This document shows positions 7,656 through 15,226 of a DNA stretch of 64,000 bases, in pieces. Source of the DNA: a virus. Within the stretch, counting starts at the first letter, position 1. Each line of letters starts with the position of its first letter. The translations under genes and the position numbers were made by a program. The notes under the pieces are model-generated. The model saw only the letters and a list, made by a program, of their open reading frames with translations, did not search any database and had not been told where the DNA came from. Location: IMG/VR virus record IMGVR_UViG_3300044653_000068, positions 51,257 to 115,256 of that record; one strand, written 5' to 3'.

Positions 7656-7810
7656 TGCCAGGTTTCCCGGTGCACTCACCGTGGCAAGCGGATCATAGGG
7701 CGTTCCGGGGAGGGATTAAGGGGACTCCCGCACCGGCCTGCCGTCGCCGGCCTGGTATCCCCTACCTGAACCTCGGCGCCCACTCTACCGCGCCCGGAGG
7801 TTTACCTTCC

Positions 7811-7841
7811 TGTGACAAACGATCCGGTCATAGCGTAGATT
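7811..7841 (+). promoter_or_regulatory. possible promoter of the GH16 gene
   Basis: TGTGAC (7811) and TAGATT (7836) resemble actinobacterial -35 and -10 boxes with a long 19-nt gap. The -10 ends only 7 nt before the ATG, so the mRNA would be leaderless or nearly so, in keeping with no visible ribosome site. Weak evidence. Confidence 0.3.
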
Positions 7842-7848
7842 GCCCCCC

Positions 7849-8700
7849 ATGACACGATTCCGAATGACCATCGCCGTTGTCATCGCCCTCGCGTTCGCGC
7901 TCCTCGGCCTCGTGCCGGGTGCAGCCTCGGCCTCTCCCGCCGCCCCGCACGCGCCCGCCGGATGGGGCGTGGTGTACGCGCACGACTTCGCGACTCAGGG
8001 CGCCGGGAACTGGAAGGCGGACCCCTGGTACTCGTCTGCGCCCGTACTCGAAAGCAGCCAGAACGGCCTGGGCGTGGACATCACGGCGCCCGGCCAGAAG
8101 ACCTGGGTGGTCTACTCCCCGGCGAACCCGTACTTCATCGGCCCCGACGCGTTCGTCCAGGGGCTCGTGTACATCCCGGAGGCCGCGAACGGCCAGGTGG
8201 CGAACTGGCCCGCCTTCTGGACTTCCGGCGATCCCTGGCCGGAGAACGGCGAGATCGACATGCTGGAGGGCCTCGGCGGAAGCGCGTGCGTGCACACCCA
8301 CTACGAGACCGCGCAGGGCGAGGCCGGCCCGTCCGGCGGCTGCGCCAGCCCCCCGCTCGGCACCGGCTGGGTGACCGTCTCCATGCTCCGCGAGAACGGC
8401 GAGGTCAAGGTCTGGTACGACAGCGCTTACATCGGCGAGGCGCCGCTGCCCACCTCCGCGCTGGAGGAGCTGATCTTCTCGGACGAGTCAGACGGGGGCG
8501 GCCCGTACGCGGCGGGAACGGCGTGGCTGCGCGATGTCACGGTCTCGGCGCCCGGCGGCACGCCAGTCGTAACGGCGGCGAAGACCCAGGTGAAAGCCGC
8601 CGTCTCGGCTCATGAGCTTCATCTCGCGCACCTCGCGCACTTGGCCCACCTGGAACATCTCGCCCACCTGCGGTACCTGGCAGAGCACGCGGCCGGGTAA
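7849..8700 (+). CDS. secreted GH16-type glycoside hydrolase with C-terminal His-Leu repeat
   Basis: 283 residues. A signal peptide (MTRFRMTIAVVIALAFALLG, then LVPGAASASP) predicts export. The catalytic signature of GH16 (beta-glucanase, laminarinase, agarase types) is GEIDMLEGL (residues 134-142), with nucleophile Glu135 and acid/base Glu140, preceded by NWPAFWTSGDPW. A beta-jelly-roll-like end follows (TAWLRDVTVSAPGG). The last 40 residues are a repeat of HLAHL units (about 248-270) also present in the hydrolase at 32421. It is the only plus gene between minus-strand blocks. Host-derived origin and cell-surface polysaccharide cleavage are inferred. Confidence 0.75.
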   Translation: MTRFRMTIAVVIALAFALLGLVPGAASASPAAPHAPAGWGVVYAHDFATQGAGNWKADPWYSSAPVLESSQNGLGVDITAPGQKTWVVYSPANPYFIGPDAFVQGLVYIPEAANGQVANWPAFWTSGDPWPENGEIDMLEGLGGSACVHTHYETAQGEAGPSGGCASPPLGTGWVTVSMLRENGEVKVWYDSAYIGEAPLPTSALEELIFSDESDGGGPYAAGTAWLRDVTVSAPGGTPVVTAAKTQVKAAVSAHELHLAHLAHLAHLEHLAHLRYLAEHAAG

Positions 8701-8722
8701 CTGGAACGCTGCCGGGGCCCGG

Positions 8723-8796
8723 TGGCGGGAGCCGGATTTGAACCGGCGACCTGAGCGTTATGAGCGCCCCGCGCTGCCGAACTGCGCCATCCCGCT
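8723..8796 (-). tRNA. tRNA-Met(CAT)
   Basis: Cloverleaf on the minus strand: acceptor AGCGGGA with TCCCGCC (A1-C72 unpaired), D stem GCGC/GCGC, anticodon stem GGGCG/CGCTC with loop CTCATAA, T arm GCCGG-TTCAAAT-CCGGC. C11-G24 and lack of three consecutive G-C pairs in the anticodon stem favour an elongator. A CAT anticodon could also be tRNA-Ile2 if modified with lysidine. The A1-C72 mismatch is reminiscent of, but not the same as, the initiator C1-A72. Confidence 0.85.
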
Positions 8797-8836
8797 ATGT
8801 CCCTCAACCGTGCGGATTTCGCCGAGGGTGACCCCA

Positions 8837-9262
8837 CTATAACCCCCGCGCCAGGCGCTCGCGAGCGGCTTCGCGCGCTTCCTCGGCCGCCTCGGTGCGC
8901 CGGACCGCCTCCTCCACGTCGATCGGGCCAGCCGTGGTGTGAATCCGGAGCCACTGGCGGTGGTCGAGCGTGCGGAGCGCCTGCGGCGCAGGACGCCCGT
9001 GCTCCTTGTGGTAGTCCGCCAGCGCTGACTGGAACAGATCCCACTCGCGGTACATCCCGGGGGACAGCGCCGTCTTCGCTTTCCGCTTCTCTATCACCGC
9101 CCTCCGCTCCTCGGCCTGCTGCGCCTTGCGCGCCCGCCAGCTCGCGCCGGAGTGGTGGAGAGGGCAGTAAGGCTCGTCGTCGATCAGCCCCCAGCCCTCG
9201 CGCAGCGCGGCGTCAGAGTCGAAGCGGAACTCCAGGCAGCCGGGGTCAGCGCACTGGGGCAT
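8837..9262 (-). CDS. hypothetical protein with N-terminal Cys/His cluster
   Basis: 141 residues. MPQCADPGCLEFRFDSD and DEPYCPLHHSG look like a split zinc-binding site; the rest is a charged helix-rich body (RARKAQQAEERRAVIEKRKA, EEAVRRTEAAEEAREAARER), probably coiled coil. It starts within the end of the upstream gene (79-nt overlap). Unknown function; nucleic-acid contact is plausible. Confidence 0.6.
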   Translation of the reverse strand: MPQCADPGCLEFRFDSDAALREGWGLIDDEPYCPLHHSGASWRARKAQQAEERRAVIEKRKAKTALSPGMYREWDLFQSALADYHKEHGRPAPQALRTLDHRQWLRIHTTAGPIDVEEAVRRTEAAEEAREAARERLARGL

Positions 9263-9438
9263 AACTCGTACCGCCCCTCGCGTATGTCCTGCCGAGCCCG
9301 GTTACGCTCGCGACGCCGATAGTCCCGCTTGATCTCGCCGACCACGCCGGGGCGCATCAGGTAGCAGTACCAGCGCCGGGCGAAGAACGCATCCTGCTCA
9401 GCACCGCTCAGCTTCAGCCGCCGCTTGCCCGTGCTCAC
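9184..9438 (-). CDS. hypothetical basic protein; C terminus uncertain
   Basis: GTG in a GTGA overlap with the upstream stop gives 84 residues: MSTGKRRLKLSGAEQDAFFA, then RRWYCYLMRPGVVGEIKRDY, and a basic helix (RRERNRARQDIREGRYEL). The last 25 residues overlap the next gene for 79 nt and read as poor coding sequence, so a missed stop or an indel near 9262 is possible. Confidence 0.5.
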   Translation of the reverse strand: MSTGKRRLKLSGAEQDAFFARRWYCYLMRPGVVGEIKRDYRRRERNRARQDIREGRYELCPSALTPAAWSSASTLTPRCARAGG

Positions 9439-9656
9439 TTCATCACCGGGGTGCCCTCGGGCGGCGCGTCCCAGCTCTCCCACACCACAAGCCGGTCCTC
9501 GTGCACGAACGACGGCGTGACGACAGGCGCTTCCTGCCCGGAAAGGCGCATGATGGCGTTCTCGGCCGCGCTGAGCGCCACCGCGTCGCCATCGGCCAGG
9601 GCGCGCTTGAACGCGGCCTTGGCCTCGTCCAGATCCGTCATCTCCGCCTCGCTCAC
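9435..9656 (-). CDS. hypothetical 73-residue protein
   Basis: Acidic helical N terminus (MSEAEMTDLDEAKAAFKRAL, then AENAIMRLSG) and a hydrophobic C terminus (HEDRLVVWESWDAPPEG). The frame opens with GTG at 9656; an ATG five codons in (9641) has a GAGGCGGAG ribosome-like sequence and may be the true start. Stop overlaps the next gene. Confidence 0.55.
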   Translation of the reverse strand: MSEAEMTDLDEAKAAFKRALADGDAVALSAAENAIMRLSGQEAPVVTPSFVHEDRLVVWESWDAPPEGTPVMK

Positions 9657-9745
9657 AATCTGATCCTAGCAACTGCCCGAAACCGGCCCGAAGCCCGGCT
9701 AAGTCCCGAAAATCGCGGAAAAACCGCGCGAAAGCGCCTGAAACT

Positions 9746-10558
9746 TCACGAATGCGCTGCGTGCTCTGTGACACCTGAAGCGGCCCACCAGGGCTCCGGC
9801 GGCGTCAACCCGCGCCTCGTGTAATAGTGCTGCTGCATCCGATGTCGGTTCGCGTGGGTCGCGCAGTCAGAGCAGAACTTAGCTCCACCGTGCGTCAGCA
9901 CCGCATCACAACCTTCACAAGCGCAGATTTTGACCGGCCGGGGCGGTTTCGGGGCCTTCACCGGCCGCTTTTTACTCGGAAGCACCGAAATCTGCTCCGG
10001 CGCGAGCAAAAGCTCCGGATGCGCGTTCATGAACGCGATTTCCTCCGAAGTCATGCGATTTCCGCGCTGAACGTTGCAAATCTGATGCGCGGCGCGCTTG
10101 TTGGCCGAAACGTCGATTCCGCCGAGACTGAGCGGGATAATGTGATCCACATTCGGCGCCAGCTCGTTGGTTTTGGGCGCTTCGGGGTCGATCGGCATGC
10201 CGGCGGCCTTGCACCACGAGCCGAGCTGGCACATTCCGCCCGCACGCTCGTAAATCTCCCTGTCAGGCACACCGTCCCAGGTCTTGATCTTGTTCAGCTT
10301 CCGAGCCCGCGAACTGGCCTTCCTCGCCGCAGCCTTGTCATACGCAGGCAGTGAATCCAGGTAGCACTGCTTCGAGCAGAACTTTGGCTCGCGCCCACTA
10401 TGCCGGTCCCCCCCGTCAAACTGCTTCCCGCACTGAAGGCAGAGATACTGGCGAAGATGACGACGACAGCGCCCGCACGTCGGACTTTCTCTGCTCCCCC
10501 CTTTAGGATTCCAGTTTGCGGGTTTTCCGCAGATAGAACAGGGTCTGTATCTCGGCAT
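9746..10558 (-). CDS. HNH endonuclease with zinc-finger ends
   Basis: 270 residues. The centre carries NVDHIIPLSLGG and the ANKRAAHQICNVQRGNR segment typical of HNH nucleases (His of DH, Asn, His of AHQICN). It is flanked by Cys pairs: N-terminal CSICGKP, CGRCRRH, CLQCGKQF, FCSKQC and C-terminal CACEGCDA, KFCSDCA. A homing-type or defence HNH is likely; the base composition is more AT-rich than its neighbours, consistent with a mobile gene. It is the last minus gene before the large non-coding region. Confidence 0.85.
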   Translation of the reverse strand: MPRYRPCSICGKPANWNPKGGSRESPTCGRCRRHLRQYLCLQCGKQFDGGDRHSGREPKFCSKQCYLDSLPAYDKAAARKASSRARKLNKIKTWDGVPDREIYERAGGMCQLGSWCKAAGMPIDPEAPKTNELAPNVDHIIPLSLGGIDVSANKRAAHQICNVQRGNRMTSEEIAFMNAHPELLLAPEQISVLPSKKRPVKAPKPPRPVKICACEGCDAVLTHGGAKFCSDCATHANRHRMQQHYYTRRGLTPPEPWWAASGVTEHAAHS

Positions 10559-10865
10559 GCGCGCAGCCTACCTGCTTCTCTCCCGCCTAACAACTGGAGA
10601 AACCTCCTCCGCTACCGCAAAGTTCAGTAACCGAACTTAATTTTGTATTTTGCCTGGTCAGCAGCGTGGACTCACTTCGCGAAATCGAAAAAACAGGCGA
10701 GTGACCGGCTTAGGTCGCGGGGTTTTTCGAGCTGGTTGGGGATTTCGGTCAGCAGATCGTCCCCGGTCAAATTTCGCTAAAAAACTCATTCGAATTATAG
10801 GCGCATATAATTTTTCGAATTCTTTAATGGTAGCTGACACTGGGGGTAATGATTATGCTAAGTGC

Positions 10866-10929
10866 AATGATTGCAATGAGTATAATGATTGCAATGGTGG
10901 ATGGGTGCAATGCGTATAATGATTGCAAT
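10866..10929. repeat. three copies of AATGATTGCAAT
   Basis: The 12-mer AATGATTGCAAT is found at 10866, 10884 and 10918, and the last runs into the palindrome GATTGCAATC and its partial mirror ATTGCAC. Set in an AT-rich stretch, this looks like an iteron or operator array. Confidence 0.6.
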
Positions 10930-10987
10930 CATTGCACTAGACACACTCATACAACTAGTTGTGTGCAGCCAGCGCACACTGACATGT

Positions 10988-11075
10988 GTCAGTGACAGTG
11001 GTCAGTGACACGTGTCAGTGACAGTGGTCAGTGAATACAGATTCAATGACTCGCGTCAGTGACAGTGGTCAGTGA
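10988..11075. repeat. three 21-bp iterons GTCAGTGACAGTGGTCAGTGA
   Basis: The 21-bp unit (a GTCAGTGA pair separated by CAGTG) is found exactly at 10988-11008, 11014-11034 and 11055-11075. Spacing is 26 and 41 bp. Partial copies continue (GTCAGTGTGG at 11081). Tandem identical iterons of this size are typical of replication-initiator or partition-protein binding sites. Function inferred. Confidence 0.75.
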
Positions 11076-11481
11076 CACTCGTCAGTGTGGCAGTAGTCAG
11101 GCAGTAGCACACAGTTAGTTGCACGTGCACACAGCTGGTAATACCACACTGCATTGGTAGGTTGCCTGATTACACCGTTGCACTGCTGGTCACAGCAACG
11201 CTTCGAATTAGCTTTGTAGCAACGGCAGAATACGATTGGTCTAGCAAGCACGCTAACGAATTAGGCCTCTGACCAGCACGAACACCGAAACGGACATTTG
11301 GGCGAAAATCCCCGCCAGGATTCCCGCGATAGACAACCGCTTGGAAGGCCTTGCACCCGTCAGATTGGCTGTTTGACGCCTTAGACGCGTTTCCGCTGGT
11401 CAGACACCGAATTCGCTGGTCGAAATGAACCGTTTAATTCCGCTTTGTCACCGAATGCCCGAATCTCCGAGCCGGCGCTAT

Positions 11482-11509
11482 ATGACTAGTCATGCTGTGA
11501 CCGGTCACA
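11482..11509. promoter_or_regulatory. two adjacent perfect palindromes
   Basis: ATGACTAGTCAT (11482-11493) and TGTGACCGGTCACA (11496-11509) are perfect palindromes 2 bp apart. Dyads of 12 and 14 bp are of the size bound by dimeric repressors. No adjacent promoter can be assigned with confidence. Confidence 0.45.
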
Positions 11510-11585
11510 TAGCCGTTCTGCGACCCGAATAGCCGCTAGCTGACAAACGTGTCCTGGCAGGCCGGTAAAGCCTGCCTAGCGGGCT

Positions 11586-11600
11586 GTGAAGTGGCTTCAC
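11586..11600. promoter_or_regulatory. dyad GTGAAG-TGG-CTTCAC
   Basis: Same 6-bp arms and 3-nt spacer length as the dyad at 881-895 before the portal gene. A further GTGAAG half site lies at about 11676. Candidate operator shared by the two regions. Confidence 0.3.
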
Positions 11601-11623
11601 GCGGCATTCCGAGTCTTGCCTCT

Positions 11624-11658
11624 CACGCGCGTACGCGTACGCGTACGCGCATCGCGCG
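11624..11658. repeat. alternating purine-pyrimidine tract
   Basis: A 35-bp run of CG, TA and CA steps with GTACGC repeated three times. Strict alternation of this kind can adopt Z-DNA under supercoiling and is unlike its surroundings. No function can be assigned. Confidence 0.5.
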
Positions 11659-12047
11659 CCGCGCCCGGCCGGACTGTGAAGTCAGTAAACGGACATTCGG
11701 TGCACCAATAGGACAAACTACCCCAGTTTCATGAAATTTTATCATGACATTTCACGATATGTCCCGTTTTGTCCTCTCGAATAAGATTCGCACATGCCCG
11801 GAATGCCCGAAATGCCCGAATCCGGAAAATGCCTGTGACCTGCACCGTTACCTAGCCGTTATTCTAATTAAGCCTCTGACCTTGAGTCTGACAGGATGCA
11901 CCTAGTTGTTCGTCCGCCCGGTCCCCCGGGAAGCTTCCGGGGATATCACAGCCCGCTTAGGCGGGTGGGGGCATGCGGTCCGCGCTTTGGCGGATGAACG
12001 GGCAACCGACAACCTAGCTCGCGATAGATGCGGTCGGCTGAACGGGT

Positions 12048-12063
12048 TTGCGCCTAGGCGCAA
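12048..12063. promoter_or_regulatory. 16-bp perfect palindrome TTGCGCCTAGGCGCAA
   Basis: A perfect 16-bp palindrome in non-coding DNA, centred on CCTAGG. Size and symmetry fit a dimeric DNA-binding protein site. No neighbouring promoter is recognised. Confidence 0.4.
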
Positions 12064-12973
12064 TGCTTCCCCTAGTAGGCCGGCGCGTGAGCGGCAATAA
12101 CCCCTAGGGACGCCCTTAGGGCACTACCGCGCGAGATAACTACATGCACACGCACACGGGAAACGATGGCCGTATGGCCAAAGAGTCGCGCGTGAGTCAC
12201 CGATACCGGATTGGCCTGCCTAGGTTGGCTGCAAGTCTCGTCACGGTTCAAATCGGCTTTGTGCGCAGTGCCTTTACCAAGGTGCAAACTCTGTGTTCTG
12301 AAGATGGTTTTTCAGATCACGGGAACGTGAGTCAATTGGTATCGGCCGACCAAACCAGTGATCACGGTTGCTGACACGGTGCGCATGGCACGCGTTAGGG
12401 ATACGGCTTTAGCCAAAGGTTCCCAGTATGAGGTTTCGTGCATGGGGTTCCTGTCAGCCATCGATGGAAACATGGCAGGGGTACGCGGTTACCGACATCC
12501 GCCTATGGCTTATCTGAGCTGGATTCACGCCACGGTCACGGGACACGATGCGCATTGATGCGCGGGAAACGTCCTAGCGACAGTCAGCTTTGCAACTGAC
12601 ATGGTGCAGAAATTCCGGGATAGCTAGCAATCGATCGGCCGCCCAATAAGCGGTCAAGCTTTACCTGTTTTACCGCTAGGAAACCCGAACCCGGAGAAAT
12701 CACTAGCTAATAGCACTCCGGCAACGACCTAGCGCGTTTAACCTCCGGTCACGGTCGCAAGCGCATATAGCGGCGCTTAGGCAGGCTATGTAAATCCGGA
12801 GTTATCCAAACGTGTTTTACCGCAGTACGGTTGCCAACGGTTGCCGCGCTTAACAATCGCTTAATGTTCAGGTCCGCTCAATGGCCGGCGCTAACGCGTT
12901 CGGTTGCATTGCGCTTAACTGTTCATATGCCTAGCGGTTGTGCGCCTAGCGCGGTACCCGTTGGCGTTCCGTA

Positions 12974-13085
12974 TCGCACGGTGCACGCTATGACGGACAC
13001 GAATTAGATGTGTTGCGGTAACGCTCTGTTGCGCTATGCCAATCTATCTAATCTGAAATACAACCGATCATCGTGCACCGTGCGA
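12974..13085. repeat. large nested inverted repeat before the plus operon
   Basis: TCGCACGGTGCACG (12974-12987) is exactly complementary to CGTGCACCGTGCGA (13072-13085). Inside it ATTAGAT (13003) pairs with ATCTAAT (13046). The outer arm ends 30 bp before the first ATG of the plus operon. As DNA it could be a cruciform or paired operator; as RNA it would be a long leader hairpin. Confidence 0.65.
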
Positions 13086-13115
13086 ACCACGTAACTCTAG
13101 TGAAAGGGGTTGGCC

Positions 13116-13367
13116 ATGCGCCTAAAGCGTGGTACCACGCGCGCAGATATCAAACGCGCGGCATTGCCCTACGGTGGCCGGGTAACCGATGCTGCCCACA
13201 TTACAGCGCCGCTACACAGCAATGCGCCTACCCATAATCCGGGTAACGCGCTTGCCTCTATCCGCGCGGCCGCCGGCATGGGGTCACAGAACACTAATCG
13301 CCAGTTGAAGAATGGCGGTATTTCCAGCTACTACCGGACACGACAGGGTAAGGGGTACGGACTGTAA
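13116..13367 (+). CDS. hypothetical protein, first gene of the long plus operon
   Basis: 83 residues from an ATG behind GAAAGGGG. Basic start (MRLKRGTTRADIKRAALPYG), a His/Thr/Asn-rich middle and a C terminus RTRQGKGYGL. No family recognised. Being first behind the inverted repeat it is probably an early gene. Confidence 0.6.
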   Translation: MRLKRGTTRADIKRAALPYGGRVTDAAHITAPLHSNAPTHNPGNALASIRAAAGMGSQNTNRQLKNGGISSYYRTRQGKGYGL

Positions 13368-13488
13368 TGCGATCACTCATCCGTCGGCTTATGCACGGCA
13401 ACGGCAATCACGTGCGCGTCCATGGCAGGCACGCGCGAGTCAAGTTCTAACATCCCGGCAACCGATCACCTCACCCCAGGAGATTCCA

Positions 13489-13737
13489 GTGGTCACAGCA
13501 ACGGCAAACACAGTCACGCACCCCAACTGTGACGCGCGTGATGCCGCCGGCGTCATTCTCGCCAACGTCAAGAACGCCGCACTACCGGACGTGCTCAAGT
13601 CCCTCGCGCGTGCCGAGAAATTCGGCTGTTGGCCGATCGGCCGTGCGCAGGTCACGCACACGGGATACGTCCGCAACGCCGTGCACTACGACGCGAGCAC
13701 GGCTATCTACCGCGTCACGCTAGGCCGGTTGGTCTAG
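13489..13737 (+). CDS. hypothetical 82-residue protein
   Basis: A GTG behind CAGGAGATTCCA gives a protein with MVTATANTVTHPNCDARDAA and ending ASTAIYRVTLGRLV. Mixed helix and strand; unknown. The next gene begins directly after its TAG. Confidence 0.6.
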   Translation: MVTATANTVTHPNCDARDAAGVILANVKNAALPDVLKSLARAEKFGCWPIGRAQVTHTGYVRNAVHYDASTAIYRVTLGRLV

Positions 13738-13878
13738 ATGCTCATTCACATCTTCATCGCAGCTATAGGCGTTGTCATGCTCATGACGTGGGGCCTAGGC
13801 ATCCTGGCACATCGGCGGGGCGGCCTGTTCCGCATCCAATACGGCTCCAGCTTCCATAAGGGGTACACGCACCGATGA
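13738..13878 (+). CDS. small membrane protein
   Basis: 46 residues, MLIHIFIAAIGVVMLMTWGL then GILAHRRGG: one membrane helix and a basic tail ending KGYTHR. Its TGA overlaps the next ATG (ATGA). One of several single-span mini-proteins in this operon; function unknown. Confidence 0.6.
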   Translation: MLIHIFIAAIGVVMLMTWGLGILAHRRGGLFRIQYGSSFHKGYTHR

Positions 13879-14087
13879 CAACCTACCTAACCGCAGTGCC
13901 CGCCTACGGGCGCGACTACACGTCCAAAGCCGCCGTACTGGCAGACTGGAACGCCGGTAAGGACTTCCGGATTCAGGACATGTCATCGCCCGATAACGGG
14001 CGCGTGCTCAACAAAGCGGATAAGCCGGCGGACGTCACGCTGAATATCCGCTACAAGCGACTGACAATGGTTGCCGTCATCAAGTAG
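13875..14087 (+). CDS. hypothetical 70-residue protein
   Basis: MTTYLTAVPAYGRDYTSKAA followed by VLADWNAGKDFRIQDM. The pattern of Tyr-Gly-Arg-Asp-Tyr, AVLADW and GKDF is shared by small proteins seen in many actinophages, of unknown role. Coupled to the upstream gene by ATGA. Confidence 0.65.
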   Translation: MTTYLTAVPAYGRDYTSKAAVLADWNAGKDFRIQDMSSPDNGRVLNKADKPADVTLNIRYKRLTMVAVIK

Positions 14088-14104
14088 GTACGCCGACCGC
14101 ATGG

Positions 14105-14126
14105 CGCGGGCCGTTCGCGGTTCGTG
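14105..14126 (+). terminator. TTCG-loop hairpin, copy 1
   Basis: CGGGCCG-TTCG-CGGTTCG forms a 7-bp stem (with two G-U) closed by a UUCG tetraloop. The surrounding 34 bp closely match the hairpin at 17920-17939. No T tract follows, so it may be an RNA-processing or stability element rather than a terminator. Confidence 0.4.
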
Positions 14127-14167
14127 GCCACGGGTCTACGTCCCAACCGACTAGGGAGACACGCGCA

Positions 14168-14476
14168 ATGAACGGCCAGATTCTCATGGAAGATGACATG
14201 ACGTCGCAGGAATTGCTGGTGTCGGCCAGCATCGCGCGTGACCGGCGGCCGTTGCCGGCCAAATCGCGATGCACAGCCCACCTGCTCATCCCGGGTGACG
14301 TCGTGGCGATCTACGCGGGCGACCGCTACGACCATGCCGCGACCGTGGAACGCGCGGTTGACGTGTACGCGTTCACGCCGCCCGGTCACGTCACGCTATG
14401 GACTACCAGCGGGCGCTACGACGTGCCTAGCGACGCGCGGCTAGACGTCATGGCGTGGGCACCGTTGGCGCGATGA
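14168..14476 (+). CDS. hypothetical 102-residue protein
   Basis: MNGQILMEDDMTSQELLVSA opens a mostly beta protein (HLLIPGDVVAIYAGDRYDHA, VYAFTPPGHVTLWTTSG). The pattern of GDVVA near the centre recalls small beta-barrel folds. GGGAGA precedes the ATG. Unknown function. Confidence 0.6.
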   Translation: MNGQILMEDDMTSQELLVSASIARDRRPLPAKSRCTAHLLIPGDVVAIYAGDRYDHAATVERAVDVYAFTPPGHVTLWTTSGRYDVPSDARLDVMAWAPLAR

Positions 14477-14571
14477 TCCGGCGCTTGATAGACCGCGCGC
14501 AATTCGCGCTGCTGGCACTCCGCATGCAGCTACAGGCAAGACACGAACTAGAACGGGAGACGAAACCATGA
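14473..14571 (+). CDS. hypothetical 32-residue peptide
   Basis: MIRRLIDRAQFALLALRMQL then QARHELERETKP: one amphipathic helix. Start and stop overlap neighbours by ATGA on both sides, which supports translation. Unknown role. Confidence 0.5.
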   Translation: MIRRLIDRAQFALLALRMQLQARHELERETKP

Positions 14572-14792
14572 CCGCATTCCGCGCTGGCAACGGCAAATTC
14601 GTGAGCAAGGGCAACCCGATCGCCGTCATCGGCATGATGCAGGCCCGCAAGGACGCGACCGACCGCGCGAACGCGCTGGAAGCGCAACGCGCAAGGCGAT
14701 CGGCCAACCTGCGCGCCCACGGCGTGAAGCCCTACAACGGGCCGCGCACACGGGCGGAGCTAGCCGCCGGCGTGGCGCTCGGAGAACTGTAG
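14568..14792 (+). CDS. hypothetical basic helical protein
   Basis: 74 residues. MTAFRAGNGKFVSKGNPIAV, then a basic helix (ARKDATDRANALEAQRARRS) and a C terminus PRTRAELAAGVALGEL. Could bind nucleic acid through the basic helix, but no family is recognised. Confidence 0.6.
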   Translation: MTAFRAGNGKFVSKGNPIAVIGMMQARKDATDRANALEAQRARRSANLRAHGVKPYNGPRTRAELAAGVALGEL

Positions 14793-14795
14793 GGC

Positions 14796-14954
14796 ATGCG
14801 CCGGCTACTGGCCGCACTGGTCATCGCGGTAACCCTCGCGACCGGGGCGGGATGCGCGAGCATTCACCCGCAAGTCATACGCGCCAAAGTCACGTGCTAC
14901 GCGCCCAACCCGGACGCCGGCGCGTGCCACGGGAACATCTACGTACCGAGTTAG
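14796..14954 (+). CDS. putative small secreted lipoprotein
   Basis: 52 residues. MRRLLAALVIAVTLATGAGC looks like a lipoprotein signal peptide with a Cys at position 20 (ATGAGC is only a loose lipobox), followed by a short exported tail with two Cys (VTCYAPNPDAGACHG). If lipidated it would sit on the outer face of the host membrane, a place used by superinfection-exclusion proteins; this is inference. Confidence 0.5.
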   Translation: MRRLLAALVIAVTLATGAGCASIHPQVIRAKVTCYAPNPDAGACHGNIYVPS

Positions 14955-14966
14955 GGAGACACGAAC

Positions 14967-15134
14967 ATGACCGACGCGCAACGGGAAGCGCTAACCGCGC
15001 TTTGCGAGAGGTATCACGTACCGTTCAGTGAAGATGACTTCCATCACCCGTTCGACCTTCCGCCCGGGTACGTGGCGGGGCAGGTCGGGCCGATCTACGT
15101 GGGATGCGCCCCAGACGGCCGGATTAGCTCGTGA
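14967..15134 (+). CDS. hypothetical 55-residue protein
   Basis: MTDAQREALTALCERYHVPF followed by SEDDFHHPFDLPPGYVAG. Recurrent type of small phage protein with an N-terminal helix and a GYVAGQVGPIYVG end. Its stop overlaps the next GTG. Confidence 0.6.
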   Translation: MTDAQREALTALCERYHVPFSEDDFHHPFDLPPGYVAGQVGPIYVGCAPDGRISS

Positions 15135-15202
15135 TCCTCGCCGGCGTGCTGGTCCTCGTAGGAATAGCGGTTACCGTCTACCAAGACACAACACAGCGCT
15201 AA
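15131..15202 (+). CDS. 23-residue membrane peptide
   Basis: GTGA-coupled frame MILAGVLVLVGIAVTVYQDT TQR: almost entirely one hydrophobic helix. Too short to judge by composition alone; the coupling is the main support. Confidence 0.4.
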   Translation: MILAGVLVLVGIAVTVYQDTTQR

Positions 15203-15226
15203 AGGCGCAACTGAGAGGCGGCCACC

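Larger units (their letters stand above)
10559..13115. other. 2.5-kb non-coding region: candidate origin/regulatory region
   Basis: No open frame here has phage-like protein composition, codon use or ribosome sites. The region separates minus genes from a long plus operon. It is less GC-rich, rich in CTAG/CCTAGG, and carries the direct repeats, palindromes and inverted repeat listed separately. Several stretches between 12140 and 12660 look like fragments of tRNA cloverleafs. It could hold a replication origin, partition site and divergent promoters, or be decayed sequence. Confidence 0.6.

Noticed and set aside
8723-8796. Initiator tRNA-fMet
   Set aside because: The first base pair is mismatched (A1-C72), but the anticodon stem lacks the three G-C pairs and the 11-24 pair is C-G, so elongator is preferred.
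10988-11075. CRISPR array
   Set aside because: Repeats are close together (5 and 20 bp gaps), have internal repetition and no unique spacers of even length.
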